Shown in pieces: positions 9,086 to 17,358 of a DNA stretch of 64,000 nt. The notes beneath the pieces are model-generated. The model did not search any database. It saw nothing but the letters and a program-made list of their open reading frames with translations, and was not told where the DNA came from. A program made the translations under genes and the position numbers. Position 1 is the first letter of the stretch, and each line of letters opens with the position of its first letter. This DNA comes from Bacteroidota bacterium (lineage in GTDB: Bacteria; Bacteroidota; Bacteroidia; Cytophagales; Cyclobacteriaceae): assembly GCA_027593175.1 (NCBI GenBank), contig JAQCJI010000001.1, positions 1 through 64,000 on the forward strand. Reading direction: 5' to 3'.

Positions 9086-9820
9086 TTACCCCGAAAACGT
9101 ATTATCCAAATGCTGGTCCTTTGCTTTTACGGTTTCAAATTCGAGAAATTGCTCCCAGAATTCCGTTTCTGGCAAGGCACCCCTCAGGAAGATTTTTTCC
9201 TTTTTGATAGGATGCATAAAGACCAAATGGAAGGCATGCAGGTTGATGCTTGCGTCAGGATTGGGTTTGGCAAAGCCATACTTCACATCGCCGCGAATAG
9301 GACAACCCATAGAGGAAAGTTGCACCCGAATTTGATGCGGTCGGCCTGAGATAGGGCGTACCTCAAGGAGCCAGTGGTCATTTAGTTTGCCTAGCACCTT
9401 GTAGTTGAGTTCCGCCTTTTGGGAACCATCTACTTCCTGCTCATGGGCAGTCACAAAATTTTTAATTTCGTCTTTCGTGAGCCAGTGGGTCAATTTGCCT
9501 ATTTCCTCCTTGGGTCTTCGTTTGACAAGGGCCCAGTATACTTTGTGAATGTCTCGTTTGCGGAAGAGTTCCATCATCCGCTCCAAACCTTTGGAGGTTC
9601 GGGCAAAGGCAACTAGACCACTCACTGGGCGATCCAGCCGATGGATAGGATGCAAAAAAACAGCTCCGGGTTTATCGTATTTTTTTGCGATATACTCTCT
9701 GCAATAGTCCGTTAGAGTTTTGTCTTTTGTTTTGTCTCCTTGTACTAAGATTCCTGCCGCCTTATTGACCACAAGGAGGTGATTGTCTTCGTAGACTACG
9801 CTAAACGGTCTTGATATCAT
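9086..9820 (-). CDS. RluA-family RNA pseudouridine synthase
   Basis: The enzyme isomerises a specific uridine in rRNA or tRNA to pseudouridine. The 244-residue product has the motif I segment HRLDRPVSGLVAFART with the catalytic Asp, and the later ISGRPHQIRVQLSSMGCPI motif of the RluA/RsuA superfamily. There is no N-terminal S4 domain, which points to an RluA/TruC-like short form; the target site cannot be assigned. A TACCTTTG sits only five bases before the ATG, too close for a normal leader unless the mRNA is leaderless. Confidence 0.9.
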   Translation of the reverse strand: MISRPFSVVYEDNHLLVVNKAAGILVQGDKTKDKTLTDYCREYIAKKYDKPGAVFLHPIHRLDRPVSGLVAFARTSKGLERMMELFRKRDIHKVYWALVKRRPKEEIGKLTHWLTKDEIKNFVTAHEQEVDGSQKAELNYKVLGKLNDHWLLEVRPISGRPHQIRVQLSSMGCPIRGDVKYGFAKPNPDASINLHAFHLVFMHPIKKEKIFLRGALPETEFWEQFLEFETVKAKDQHLDNTFSG

Positions 9821-9880
9821 GGCACAAAGGTAGTCTTAATTTTTTTGATGCGAGGAAGCGGAAGGTATTGGATGTAGGAG

Positions 9881-10360
9881 TTAGGACTGCAGCAATTTTT
9901 TTATCTCGTAATCTTGGAGGTGGGCATTGAGCCATCCTCCTTCTAGAAGCGCATCATACTTTTTATAAAAGTTGATTGCGGGCTCGTTCCAGTCCAGCAC
10001 TTGCCACATCATGCCGCTGCATTCTTCTTCAAGAGATTTGGACATCATCCGATCAAAAAGCAGCTTTCCTGCTCCATTTCCTCTTTCAGATTCGGTCACT
10101 ACAATATCTTCGAGGTACAATCTTTTCCCCTTCCAGGTAGAATAACGGTAGTAATACACAGCAATTCCAATGATTTCTTGGCTGCTGTCCTTAACACATA
10201 CATAGAATCCATAGACTGGCTGTCGGCCAAAGCCTTCCTTCTCCATTCTATCTACCGTGTTGGTCACTTGCTCTGGGGCTTTTTCATAGAGCGCAAGCTC
10301 TTGGATAAGTTCCAGCACACAGGGGAGGTCTGATTTTTGTCCTTCTCTTAGGGAATACAT
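9881..10360 (-). CDS. GNAT N-acetyltransferase, SSAT-like
   Basis: The 159-residue protein is a GNAT-fold acetyltransferase. The segment YYYRYSTWKGKRLYLEDIVV closely recalls the spermidine/spermine and thialysine N-acetyltransferase group. It is followed by the acetyl-CoA pyrophosphate loop RGNGAGKLLFDRM and the C-terminal WNEPAINFYKKYDA. Likely substrates are polyamines or side-chain amines, which is an inference from family resemblance. It is transcribed away from coaX and no functional partner is adjacent. Confidence 0.85.
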   Translation of the reverse strand: MYSLREGQKSDLPCVLELIQELALYEKAPEQVTNTVDRMEKEGFGRQPVYGFYVCVKDSSQEIIGIAVYYYRYSTWKGKRLYLEDIVVTESERGNGAGKLLFDRMMSKSLEEECSGMMWQVLDWNEPAINFYKKYDALLEGGWLNAHLQDYEIKKLLQS

Positions 10361-10430
10361 GAGTTTTTAGGGTTGGAAAGTTGATTAATTGCTAACTATG
10401 CCCCTAATTTATATAAAACCTGATACCAAG

Positions 10431-11207
10431 ATGTTTTTAGCCATTGATGTAGGCAATTCCAATGTAGTTTTTGCACTCTATGATTCCATGGGAGGCAAGT
10501 GGACCAATCAGTTTCGATTGGAAACCAAAACGACTCAACTGATTGCGCAGCTGAGTAAAAAGCTGCCCTTGTATTTTTTAGAGCATGGAATCAGGGCGGA
10601 TCAAATTGAGAAAATTGGGTTCAGCTCTGTTGTTCCTGAAGTCAATGGAATCCTCGAACAGTTTTGTGCCCGATTTTTTGGCAAGCTTCCCTACCAAATT
10701 CAGGCAAAAAGTTACGCCAAATTACCTGTTCACACGCTCCGGCCAAATGAAATCGGCTCAGACTTGATGTGCAATGTGATGGCGGCCTACTCGCGGTATG
10801 CAGGTCCAGTCATCGTAGTTGATTTTGGCACAGCTCTTACCTTCACCGCTGTAGATCAATCGGGGAAATTGCTTGGGGTAAGTATTGTTCCTGGGCTCCA
10901 AACAGCCATTAAGGCCCTTTTTATGAATACCTCAAAGTTGCCGGAGGTGGAACTTAAGTTACCCGATTCGGTTCTCGGAAAAAATACGATCCATGCCATA
11001 CAGGCGGGGGTATTGTATGGGTATACTGGCTTGATCAAAGGGATGTTGGAAGCGATTCACTTGGAAACGGGGCTTAAATTTACAGTGGTAGCTACAGGAG
11101 GACTTTCATCCATTCTCAAGAATTTGGAAGGGGTATTCGATGCCGTAGATCGCAATCTTACCTTGGAGGGTTTGCGCTTGATAACGCAGGCAAATTTGGA
11201 AGATTAG
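10431..11207 (+). CDS. coaX: Type III pantothenate kinase
   Basis: CoaX catalyses the first step of coenzyme A synthesis, phosphorylation of pantothenate, and is the feedback-insensitive potassium-dependent type. The ASKHA-fold phosphate loop FLAIDVGNSNVVFAL lies at the start, followed by VIVVDFGTALTFTAVD and the motif SIVPGLQTAIKALF. The ORF track begins at TTG 10389; family members start within a few residues of DxGN, so ATG 10431 (258 residues) is preferred over ATG 10398. The 3' end overlaps the convergent YpdA-like gene by four bases. Confidence 0.94.
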   Translation: MFLAIDVGNSNVVFALYDSMGGKWTNQFRLETKTTQLIAQLSKKLPLYFLEHGIRADQIEKIGFSSVVPEVNGILEQFCARFFGKLPYQIQAKSYAKLPVHTLRPNEIGSDLMCNVMAAYSRYAGPVIVVDFGTALTFTAVDQSGKLLGVSIVPGLQTAIKALFMNTSKLPEVELKLPDSVLGKNTIHAIQAGVLYGYTGLIKGMLEAIHLETGLKFTVVATGGLSSILKNLEGVFDAVDRNLTLEGLRLITQANLED

Positions 11208-12184
11208 TGGCTCAGGATATCTTGGACAATTGCTGCAGCATGTGAAATGCTGTTTTCGATAAAAAATTCACGGGTATTGAGGCCTCCACAGACTACACCA
11301 GCAAGATAGACTCCGGGCACATTGGATTCTTGGTTGGTCTGGTCGTAACAGGGCTGTCGTTTTTCATCCAGACTAAGGCTGACACCCAGTTGGTCCAAGA
11401 GGCCAAAGTTCGGTTTGTAACCGGTCAATGCAAGTACCCAGTCGTTGGGGAGGCGAAGGTCTCCTTCTGGGGTAGATAGGTGCACCTCATAAGGGAGGAT
11501 TTCTACTACTTTTGAGTTGTTGATGGCTCGTATAGAACCCTCCTTGATTCGATTCATGATGTCTGGGCGTACCCAGTATTTGACATTTTCATCGACTTCT
11601 TCACCAAGTAAAGCCATGCTGACTTGGGCACCTTTTCGCCAGCATTCCAAGGCAGCGTCTACGGCGGAGTTGGCTCCACCGACAACCAATACTTTCTGTC
11701 CTACAAAGGGCCAGGGTTCTTTGTAGTAATGGAGGACTTTTGGCAAGTTTTCTCCAGGGACATTTAGGAGGTTCGGGAGGTCATAAAATCCTGTTGCCAG
11801 AATGATTTTTCTGCTTCTATATTTTCCTTTCGAGGTTTGGATATGAAAAAGGTCTTTCTCTTTTTTTAGCGTTTCCACTTGTTCGTACAAGTTGACTTTC
11901 AAGTCAAATAAAAAGTAAATTCTCCGGTAATAATCCAGCGCCTCCATTCGGGTAGGCTTGGCTCCTGCCGACATAAAGGGGATTTCTGCCAGCTCAAGCC
12001 GCTCTGCGGTGGAAAAAAAAGTCATGTTGACCGGGTAGTTGTAGATGGAGTTGCAAAGAGCACCTTTTTCGAGGATAAGGTAGTTCAAGCCCGCTTTCTT
12101 GGCTTCAATTCCACAAGCAAGACCGATGGGTCCGGCCCCAAGAATCAATAGGTCGTAGAGAGAGTTACTTGGCGGTAGTTGCAT
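11204..12184 (-). CDS. YpdA-family NAD(P)H oxidoreductase
   Basis: This 326-residue flavoprotein belongs to the thioredoxin-reductase-like YpdA family, whose Firmicutes members reduce bacillithiol disulfide. The FAD fold ILGAGPIGLACGIEAKKAG lies at residues 13-32, the NAD(P)H fold KVLVVGGANSAVDAALE near the middle, and VYLAGVVCGG near the C-terminus. No CxxC redox pair is visible, in line with YpdA and unlike thioredoxin reductase. Cyclobacteriaceae homologues are usually annotated putative bacillithiol disulfide reductase. Bacillithiol synthesis genes are not in the window. Confidence 0.85.
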   Translation of the reverse strand: MQLPPSNSLYDLLILGAGPIGLACGIEAKKAGLNYLILEKGALCNSIYNYPVNMTFFSTAERLELAEIPFMSAGAKPTRMEALDYYRRIYFLFDLKVNLYEQVETLKKEKDLFHIQTSKGKYRSRKIILATGFYDLPNLLNVPGENLPKVLHYYKEPWPFVGQKVLVVGGANSAVDAALECWRKGAQVSMALLGEEVDENVKYWVRPDIMNRIKEGSIRAINNSKVVEILPYEVHLSTPEGDLRLPNDWVLALTGYKPNFGLLDQLGVSLSLDEKRQPCYDQTNQESNVPGVYLAGVVCGGLNTREFFIENSISHAAAIVQDILSH

Positions 12185-12206
12185 GGTGATTTTTTGAGGG
12201 GCTGCC

Positions 12207-12214
12207 CAAATTTA
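12207..12214 (-). promoter_or_regulatory. Candidate -7 element for the ypdA-like gene
   Basis: The minus strand reads TAAATTTG, matching TAnnTTTG, about 23 bases before the ATG at 12184. No TTG is seen at the expected -33 distance, so the assignment is tentative. Confidence 0.35.
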
Positions 12215-12321
12215 ACTTCAAAAGCCTGCGAAATAGGATGTAAATTTTGCTAAAGTTACAAAATTTGAACACTAGGTATTTTTAAGTTTCTTTAAGTACT
12301 TTTCATTTTTCCTTGATAGCT

Positions 12322-13125
12322 ATGAATCCTACCTTGATTGTTCTTACTGGGGCTGCCAGTGGCATTGGTAAGCAACTTTTATACACCTTTTTGGAGCGGA
12401 AAGTTCCTTTAATTTTGGTTGACTTGGATGCGTGTAACCTTGAAAATTTGGTACAGGGCCAGGAGTCGGTCTTTTGGGTAGATGGGGATGTAGCTCTTCA
12501 GAGGACTTGGGAGCGCGTGCTGGATACTGCAGAGAATAGTGGGTTTCCGATTTCGCATTTAATCAATTGTGCCGGAGTGATTCGCCCTGGATTTGTGGAT
12601 TGCTATGCCCTAGAGGATATCGATTTCCACTTGAATTGCAATGCCAAGGGAAGCATTCTTGGTACTACTGTAGTTGGCAGAGCGATGAAAAAACAAGGAT
12701 TTGGGCATATTTTGAATATTTCTTCTTTGGCAGGATTGGCACCTGTATCTGGATTGAGCCTATATGTGGCCTCTAAATTTGCCGTGCGGGGATTTTCCTT
12801 GTCTGTGGCGGCGGAGTTGAAGCGTTATGGGGTTTCGGTGAGCGTTATCTGTCCGGACTTAGTGAATACCCCCATGCTAGATCTTCAGTTGGGCTACCCC
12901 GAAGAAGCCAAGTTGACCTTCAGTGGCCCCAAAAGAGTGCTTGAGCCCAAAGAGGTGGTGCAGATCATCCTACAGATTATGGAACGCCCTCGCATGCTCG
13001 TTTGCATTCCAGAATCGAGAGGCTTGCTTGCCAAAATTGTCGGAGCATGGCCATGGATAGGTGAACTATTTCGAAAATCCCTGGAAAAGAAGGGGGAAAA
13101 AGCGATTCAAAGTTGGTTTAAATAG
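12322..13125 (+). CDS. Short-chain dehydrogenase/reductase
   Basis: This classical SDR of 267 residues has the cofactor motif TGAASGIGK near residue 10, NCAGVIRPG in place of NNAG, the catalytic Ser in NISSLAGLA and the YxxxK pair in LYVASKFAVRG. The C-terminal extension past residue 230 (IMERPRMLVCIPESRG and on) resembles SDRs acting on hydrophobic substrates. The substrate is unknown. The ORF track starts at TTG 12313; ATG 12322 is the natural start. It stands alone between ypdA and the dcw cluster. Confidence 0.88.
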   Translation: MNPTLIVLTGAASGIGKQLLYTFLERKVPLILVDLDACNLENLVQGQESVFWVDGDVALQRTWERVLDTAENSGFPISHLINCAGVIRPGFVDCYALEDIDFHLNCNAKGSILGTTVVGRAMKKQGFGHILNISSLAGLAPVSGLSLYVASKFAVRGFSLSVAAELKRYGVSVSVICPDLVNTPMLDLQLGYPEEAKLTFSGPKRVLEPKEVVQIILQIMERPRMLVCIPESRGLLAKIVGAWPWIGELFRKSLEKKGEKAIQSWFK

Positions 13126-13394
13126 TACCAAAAAAGCTCCAATTCTTTCTGAAAATAAGCCGCAGTTAAGCGGTTATTTCACATATTTTTTTAACAAAAA
13201 AATTCCACGTAGATCATTTTTTTTGGAGATCCTCCCATTTTGGCAGGACTAGGGGAAAAACTAATCCCAAATTTCAACTCTTAAGGGGTTCATTTCCCCT
13301 TATTTTACTGATTTGAGGGATTTATCCACTTTCTTTCCTCGGATAACTTTCCAAAATCTTGCCCAAAAATTTCTTGTATTTTTTAGTAAAAATT
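13126..13394. other. AT-rich non-coding stretch before the dcw promoter
   Basis: No gene is supported here. A hairpin, ATAAGCCGC (13155-13163) with GCGGTTAT (13170-13177), carries one bulged G and is followed by a T-run about ten bases on; it may end the SDR transcript. A second, looser inverted repeat pairs AGGGGAAA (13251-13258) with TTTCCCCT (13293-13300) across 34 bases. The small ORF at 13061-13252 is a frame shadow of the SDR end plus this spacer. Confidence 0.4.
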
Positions 13395-13426
13395 ATTGCT
13401 GGCAAGTAATCTTTTGCCTATTTTTG
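13395..13426 (+). promoter_or_regulatory. Primary promoter of the dcw cluster
   Basis: ATTG (13395-13398) and TATTTTTG (13419-13426) are separated by 20 bases. This matches the Bacteroidota promoter layout TTG-N19/21-TAnnTTTG, with a perfect -7 element. Transcription should start around 13431-13435, leaving an mRNA leader of about 85-90 bases before mraZ. Confidence 0.65.
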
Positions 13427-13430
13427 AAAT

Positions 13431-13459
13431 AAAGTGGGATAAAGTGGGAAAAAGTGGTA
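13431..13459 (+). promoter_or_regulatory. MraZ operator: three TGGGN/AAAGTG boxes
   Basis: Three repeats at exact 10-base period read AAAGTGGGAT, AAAGTGGGAA and AAAGTGGTAA. The cores TGGGA (13435), TGGGA (13445) and TGGTA (13455) are separated by five bases. This is the arrangement described for E. coli MraZ (TGGGN boxes with 5-nt spacers) and resembles the AAAGTG boxes of Mollicutes MraZ. The boxes lie at the predicted transcription start of mraZ, which suggests autoregulation of the whole cluster. Confidence 0.8.
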
Positions 13460-13521
13460 AATTTTGAAACTTCTTTGCTTACTTTTATTTATATCAGATT
13501 TTACCGAATAGTAGACCATTT

Positions 13522-13956
13522 ATGTTTAACAGTCAATATGATAGCAAACTAGATCCAAAGGGTCGTTTGGCATTGCCCGCTAAGATTAAGGGGGCAATTC
13601 CTCAGGCCAATGGCATGTCGTTAATGCTCCGCATGGCTGAAGACAAGTGTTTAGCGCTCTATCCTATAGTAGAATACAAAAAACTGGAGAGTCAAATTAA
13701 ATCTCTAAACATAAACAATGCAGAGCAGCGCATGTTGCAACGGTCTTTTTTCAATTCCATCGTCGAGGTAGAGTTGGATAGTGCTGGAAGAATATTGATT
13801 CCGAAATTGTACCAAACCTATGCTAGCTTAGAAAAGGATGTGGTGGTCGTTGGCATGGGAACCCGAATTGAACTCTGGAATCCTGAACAATACCTAAAAA
13901 ACATTATTGTGGATACGGCGGACTTGTCTAGCCTCATGGAAAAGCACCTCTCCTAA
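13522..13956 (+). CDS. mraZ: Transcriptional regulator MraZ
   Basis: MraZ is an AbrB/SpoVT-fold DNA-binding ring protein that controls its own dcw operon. The 144-residue product holds two swapped-hairpin domains, each with the DxxGR motif: KLDPKGRLALP at residues 9-19 and ELDSAGRILIP at about 84-94. The length is normal. It is the first gene of the cluster, and its predicted operator boxes sit 60-90 bases upstream of its ATG. rsmH follows after five bases. Confidence 0.96.
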   Translation: MFNSQYDSKLDPKGRLALPAKIKGAIPQANGMSLMLRMAEDKCLALYPIVEYKKLESQIKSLNINNAEQRMLQRSFFNSIVEVELDSAGRILIPKLYQTYASLEKDVVVVGMGTRIELWNPEQYLKNIIVDTADLSSLMEKHLS

Positions 13957-13961
13957 GCGCG

Positions 13962-14873
13962 ATGTCAACTCCGATTTACCATATCCCAGTGATGCTTGAC
14001 CAATGCATTGAAGGTTTGGCTATTCTCCCCAATGGAGTTTATGTCGACGTAACCTTTGGTGGAGGTGGGCATGCCAAAAAGCTTTTAGCTCATTTGGAAG
14101 GGGGGCATCTATTCGGTTTTGATCAAGACAGTGATGCTTTGGCCAATGCTCCTCAAGATCCTCGCTTCACTTTTGTGCAGGCCAATTTTAGGGATATCAA
14201 ACGATACCTGCGCTTGCATGGAATCAAACAAGTCGATGGAATACTAGCTGACCTAGGCATTTCATCCCACCAAATAGATGCGCCTGAGAGGGGGTTTTCG
14301 ACCCGATTTCAGGGTGCCCTAGATATGCGGATGAATCAGTCAGCGGACCTCAGTGCCAAGGAGCTGCTTGCAACCTCTGATGAGGGTAGGCTGCATAAGA
14401 TCCTAGGGATGTATGGGGAGATCAAGAATGCCAAGACCCTAGCCCAGTCCATAGTGGCTGAGCGCTCGGTAAAGCCCTTTACCACAACGGAAGGTTTCAC
14501 TGCCTTTTTGAAGCGGTTTGCGCCTCGTGGGAAAGAATACAAATACTATGCTCAGGTATTTCAGGCCTTGAGAATAGAAGTAAACGATGAAATGGGGGCT
14601 TTGGAAGAGCTGCTGCTGAGTGCAGTGGAGCTTCTCAAGCCTGAAGGTCGTCTAGTAGTGATGAGCTACCACAGCTTAGAGGATCGATTGGTGAAAAGTT
14701 TAATGACCAAAGGGAAGTTTCAGGGAGAGGTGGAAAAGGATTTCTATGGAAATCTCCTTCGTCCACTAGAGCCCGTCAGCCGAGGAGCAATTACGGCTTC
14801 GGAGGAAGAGCTAGTTCTGAATTCCAGAGCCAGAAGTGCCAAATTGAGAATTGCAAAAAAAATAGGGAAATGA
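13962..14873 (+). CDS. rsmH: 16S rRNA (cytosine-1402-N4)-methyltransferase RsmH
   Basis: RsmH (MraW) uses S-adenosylmethionine to methylate N4 of C1402 in the 16S rRNA decoding centre. The 303-residue product opens with IYHIPVMLDQCIEGL, then the SAM-binding YVDVTFGGGGHAKKLL, DGILADLGISSHQID, the RGFSTRFQGALDMRMN segment and MSYHSLEDRLVK, all family hallmarks. It lies in the standard mraZ-rsmH order, and the next gene begins in an ATGA overlap with its stop. Confidence 0.97.
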   Translation: MSTPIYHIPVMLDQCIEGLAILPNGVYVDVTFGGGGHAKKLLAHLEGGHLFGFDQDSDALANAPQDPRFTFVQANFRDIKRYLRLHGIKQVDGILADLGISSHQIDAPERGFSTRFQGALDMRMNQSADLSAKELLATSDEGRLHKILGMYGEIKNAKTLAQSIVAERSVKPFTTTEGFTAFLKRFAPRGKEYKYYAQVFQALRIEVNDEMGALEELLLSAVELLKPEGRLVVMSYHSLEDRLVKSLMTKGKFQGEVEKDFYGNLLRPLEPVSRGAITASEEELVLNSRARSAKLRIAKKIGK

Positions 14874-15256
14874 GTCAAAACACCTTCAAGAACAAGCTGA
14901 AAGAAGGGAGCAGTCCGAAGGGCCGCTCAGGGAAGACTATTTTTTCCTGGATGGAAGAAAAGCTAGATGTAAAAAGAATTCTTGGAGAAGGAGTTCCTGT
15001 TCAATTGGTTCCTCCAGTGGGCTTTATCGCTTTATTGGCTTTGATCTACATCTACAGCAACCTGCGTGCAGAGAATAAAATTCGAGAAATCGACGAGGCA
15101 AAGCAAGAAGTGGCGGACATCAGAGCAGATGTCACCACCCTAGAAGCCGAATACATGAAAAGCAGCATGCAATCTGAAGTATCAAAGCGCGTAGCTGCGC
15201 TTGAAATTTATGAATTGAATCAACCTCCGGTAAAAATAGAACTCAATAAAAAGTGA
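14870..15256 (+). CDS. FtsL-like cell division protein
   Basis: The 128-residue protein has the FtsL layout: a cytoplasmic N-terminus of about 45 residues, one membrane segment (VGFIALLALIYIYSNLRA) and a short periplasmic coiled coil rich in Glu, Lys and Ala. FtsL forms a complex with FtsQ and FtsB that activates FtsW/FtsI at the septum. FtsL diverges strongly, so the call rests on topology and on position between rsmH and ftsI. It starts in ATGA overlap with rsmH and ends in GTGA overlap with ftsI. Confidence 0.82.
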   Translation: MSQNTFKNKLKEGSSPKGRSGKTIFSWMEEKLDVKRILGEGVPVQLVPPVGFIALLALIYIYSNLRAENKIREIDEAKQEVADIRADVTTLEAEYMKSSMQSEVSKRVAALEIYELNQPPVKIELNKK

Positions 15257-17358
15257 ACATCAAACGCGCCATAGTGATCCGAGTTCGGGTGATCTTCATC
15301 CTAGTGGCTTTGGCGGCATGCGCCATTCCCTACAAGGTGGCAGTGGTTCAAATGGTGGAAGGGGAGAAGTGGAAGGCTAAGGCGGAGCAAGTTAATTTTA
15401 AATACAGAGAAGTACCTGCCACGCGTGGTAATATCTATGCTGCCGATGGGAGCTTATTGGCTACAAGCCTGCCTTTCTACCAAGTCGCCATTGACCCCAC
15501 TGTGGTAGATGAAGAAAAATATAAATCCGGTTTAGATGCCTTGGCTGGACAGCTGGCCAACTTCTACAAGGATAGGACTGCTACTGCTTATAAGCGCATG
15601 ATTAATGATGCCAGATCTAATAAAAAGCAGTATTTAATGATCAACAGGAAGCAAATCAACTACCAAGAGATGCAGATCATGAAGACTTGGCCAATTTTTA
15701 AAGAAGACCGAGTGGATGGGGGAGTTATTTTTGAAAAAATTGAACGGCGGTACCAGCCATTCAACTCCCTGGCAAGCAGAACTTTGGGAACATTAAATGA
15801 AGATGGGGTTGGTTCTGGTATTGAATATAGTTTCAATACTCAGCTCAAAGGGAAAAGTGGAAAAGCCTTATTTCAACGGCTGTCCCGCGGTGTATGGAAG
15901 CCACTTTTTAATGAGGAAGATGTTAAGCCACTTGATGGATACGACATTCAAACCACCTTGGATGTGAACATCCAAGATGTAGCCGAAACAGCATTGCGGG
16001 ACCAGCTTAAGGTTACTATGGGAGAATTTGGCTCGGTTATCGTGATGGAAGTTGCAACTGGGTATGTAAAGGCGATATCCAACTTGCAAAAGAATGCCGT
16101 AGGAACTGGGTATGTGGAGAGCTACAATTATGCAGTGGGCGATATGGGAAGAGTCGAGCCCGGCTCTACCTTCAAGCTGGTTTCTATGCTTGCATTGCTG
16201 GAAGAAAATAAAGTAAGCCTTGACGATCAGATTGAAACTGGGAATGGAGTCCATTACTTCTACGGACAGCCCATGTATGATGCTAAAATAGGCGGTTATG
16301 GGACCATCACCATCCGTCAAGCATTTGAAAAGTCTTCCAATGTGGCGATTTCTAAATTGGTTGACATGCACTTCGGATCTAGTCCATCCAAGTTTTTGGC
16401 ACACCTAGATAAGGTGGGCTTAGCGCAACCGTTGAACCTGCAGCTCTCGGGGGAAGGGAAGCCTTTATTTAATAAGCCTAGTACAAAAACTTGGGCCGGC
16501 ACTTCACTTCCTTGGATTTCTATAGGCTACGAGTCCAAGTTGAATCCCATCCATACACTAGCCTTGTACAATGCAGTCGCTAATGGAGGAAAAATGGTGA
16601 AACCGCTCTTTGTGAAGTCGGTCAGTAATGGTGCTCAAGTCATACAGTCCTTCGAGCCGCAAGTCATCCGTGAGGCAATTGCTTCGCCCAAAACAATCGC
16701 TCAACTACAAGAACTACTCCTTGGGGTGGTGGAATATGGAACTGCAAGGAACATTAAAAACCCCAATTACAAAGTTGCTGGTAAGACGGGGACTGCTCAA
16801 AAATATATCAACGGGAAATATCAGGAAATCTACTACACCAGTTTTGTGGGCTACTTCCCTGCGGACCGCCCTAAGTACAGCATGATTGTGGTAATCGATA
16901 ATCCAAAAGGGCCAGCAACCTTTGGAGGTGATGTTTCAGCTCCCGTATTTAAGGCAATTGCGGATAAAATTTTCGCGACGGATCTGGACTTGAACGTGGT
17001 GAACTCATCCAAAATTTTACCTAAAGTACCAAGCGCAAAGTTCCCTTATGTGGCTACGGGCAAAGGGGAGGAACTTCAGAGCATTTTTGATTACCTAAAG
17101 TTACCCCTCAAATTTCCTTCACAGGAGGATTGGGTAGCTGCTTCCACCAGTACAGGTCAGATCCAGCTTCAGCTGGTGGAAACCGAAAAGGCCGTGGTAC
17201 CAAATGTAGCTGGCATGTCTCTTCGCGATGCGCTATACCTTCTAGAGAATAAAGGCCTAAAAGTGAATTTCAACGGAAAGGGTAGAGTCCTTATACAATC
17301 AATCTCTCCAGGAACACGCTTAACCCCGAATACCACCATAGATCTTGTACTTGGATAA
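15253..17358 (+). CDS. ftsI: Septal penicillin-binding protein (FtsI/PBP3) with PASTA domain
   Basis: This class B PBP is the transpeptidase that cross-links septal peptidoglycan with FtsW. The 701-residue product has an N-terminal membrane anchor, a dimerisation domain starting around VPATRGNIYAADG, the active-site SxxK in EPGSTFKLVS, the SSN motif in FEKSSNVAIS and the KTGTAQK motif. A C-terminal PASTA domain covers about the last 60 residues (VPNVAGMSLRDALYLL). It uses a GTG start at 15253 that overlaps the ftsL-like stop. Confidence 0.95.
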   Translation: MNIKRAIVIRVRVIFILVALAACAIPYKVAVVQMVEGEKWKAKAEQVNFKYREVPATRGNIYAADGSLLATSLPFYQVAIDPTVVDEEKYKSGLDALAGQLANFYKDRTATAYKRMINDARSNKKQYLMINRKQINYQEMQIMKTWPIFKEDRVDGGVIFEKIERRYQPFNSLASRTLGTLNEDGVGSGIEYSFNTQLKGKSGKALFQRLSRGVWKPLFNEEDVKPLDGYDIQTTLDVNIQDVAETALRDQLKVTMGEFGSVIVMEVATGYVKAISNLQKNAVGTGYVESYNYAVGDMGRVEPGSTFKLVSMLALLEENKVSLDDQIETGNGVHYFYGQPMYDAKIGGYGTITIRQAFEKSSNVAISKLVDMHFGSSPSKFLAHLDKVGLAQPLNLQLSGEGKPLFNKPSTKTWAGTSLPWISIGYESKLNPIHTLALYNAVANGGKMVKPLFVKSVSNGAQVIQSFEPQVIREAIASPKTIAQLQELLLGVVEYGTARNIKNPNYKVAGKTGTAQKYINGKYQEIYYTSFVGYFPADRPKYSMIVVIDNPKGPATFGGDVSAPVFKAIADKIFATDLDLNVVNSSKILPKVPSAKFPYVATGKGEELQSIFDYLKLPLKFPSQEDWVAASTSTGQIQLQLVETEKAVVPNVAGMSLRDALYLLENKGLKVNFNGKGRVLIQSISPGTRLTPNTTIDLVLG

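Noticed and set aside
9825-9832. TACCTTTG before the RluA-type gene
   Set aside because: It is only five bases from the ATG with no -33 element, so it was not listed as a promoter.
15868-16404. 178-residue minus-strand ORF inside ftsI
   Set aside because: It is antisense to the conserved PBP transpeptidase region and has no independent support.
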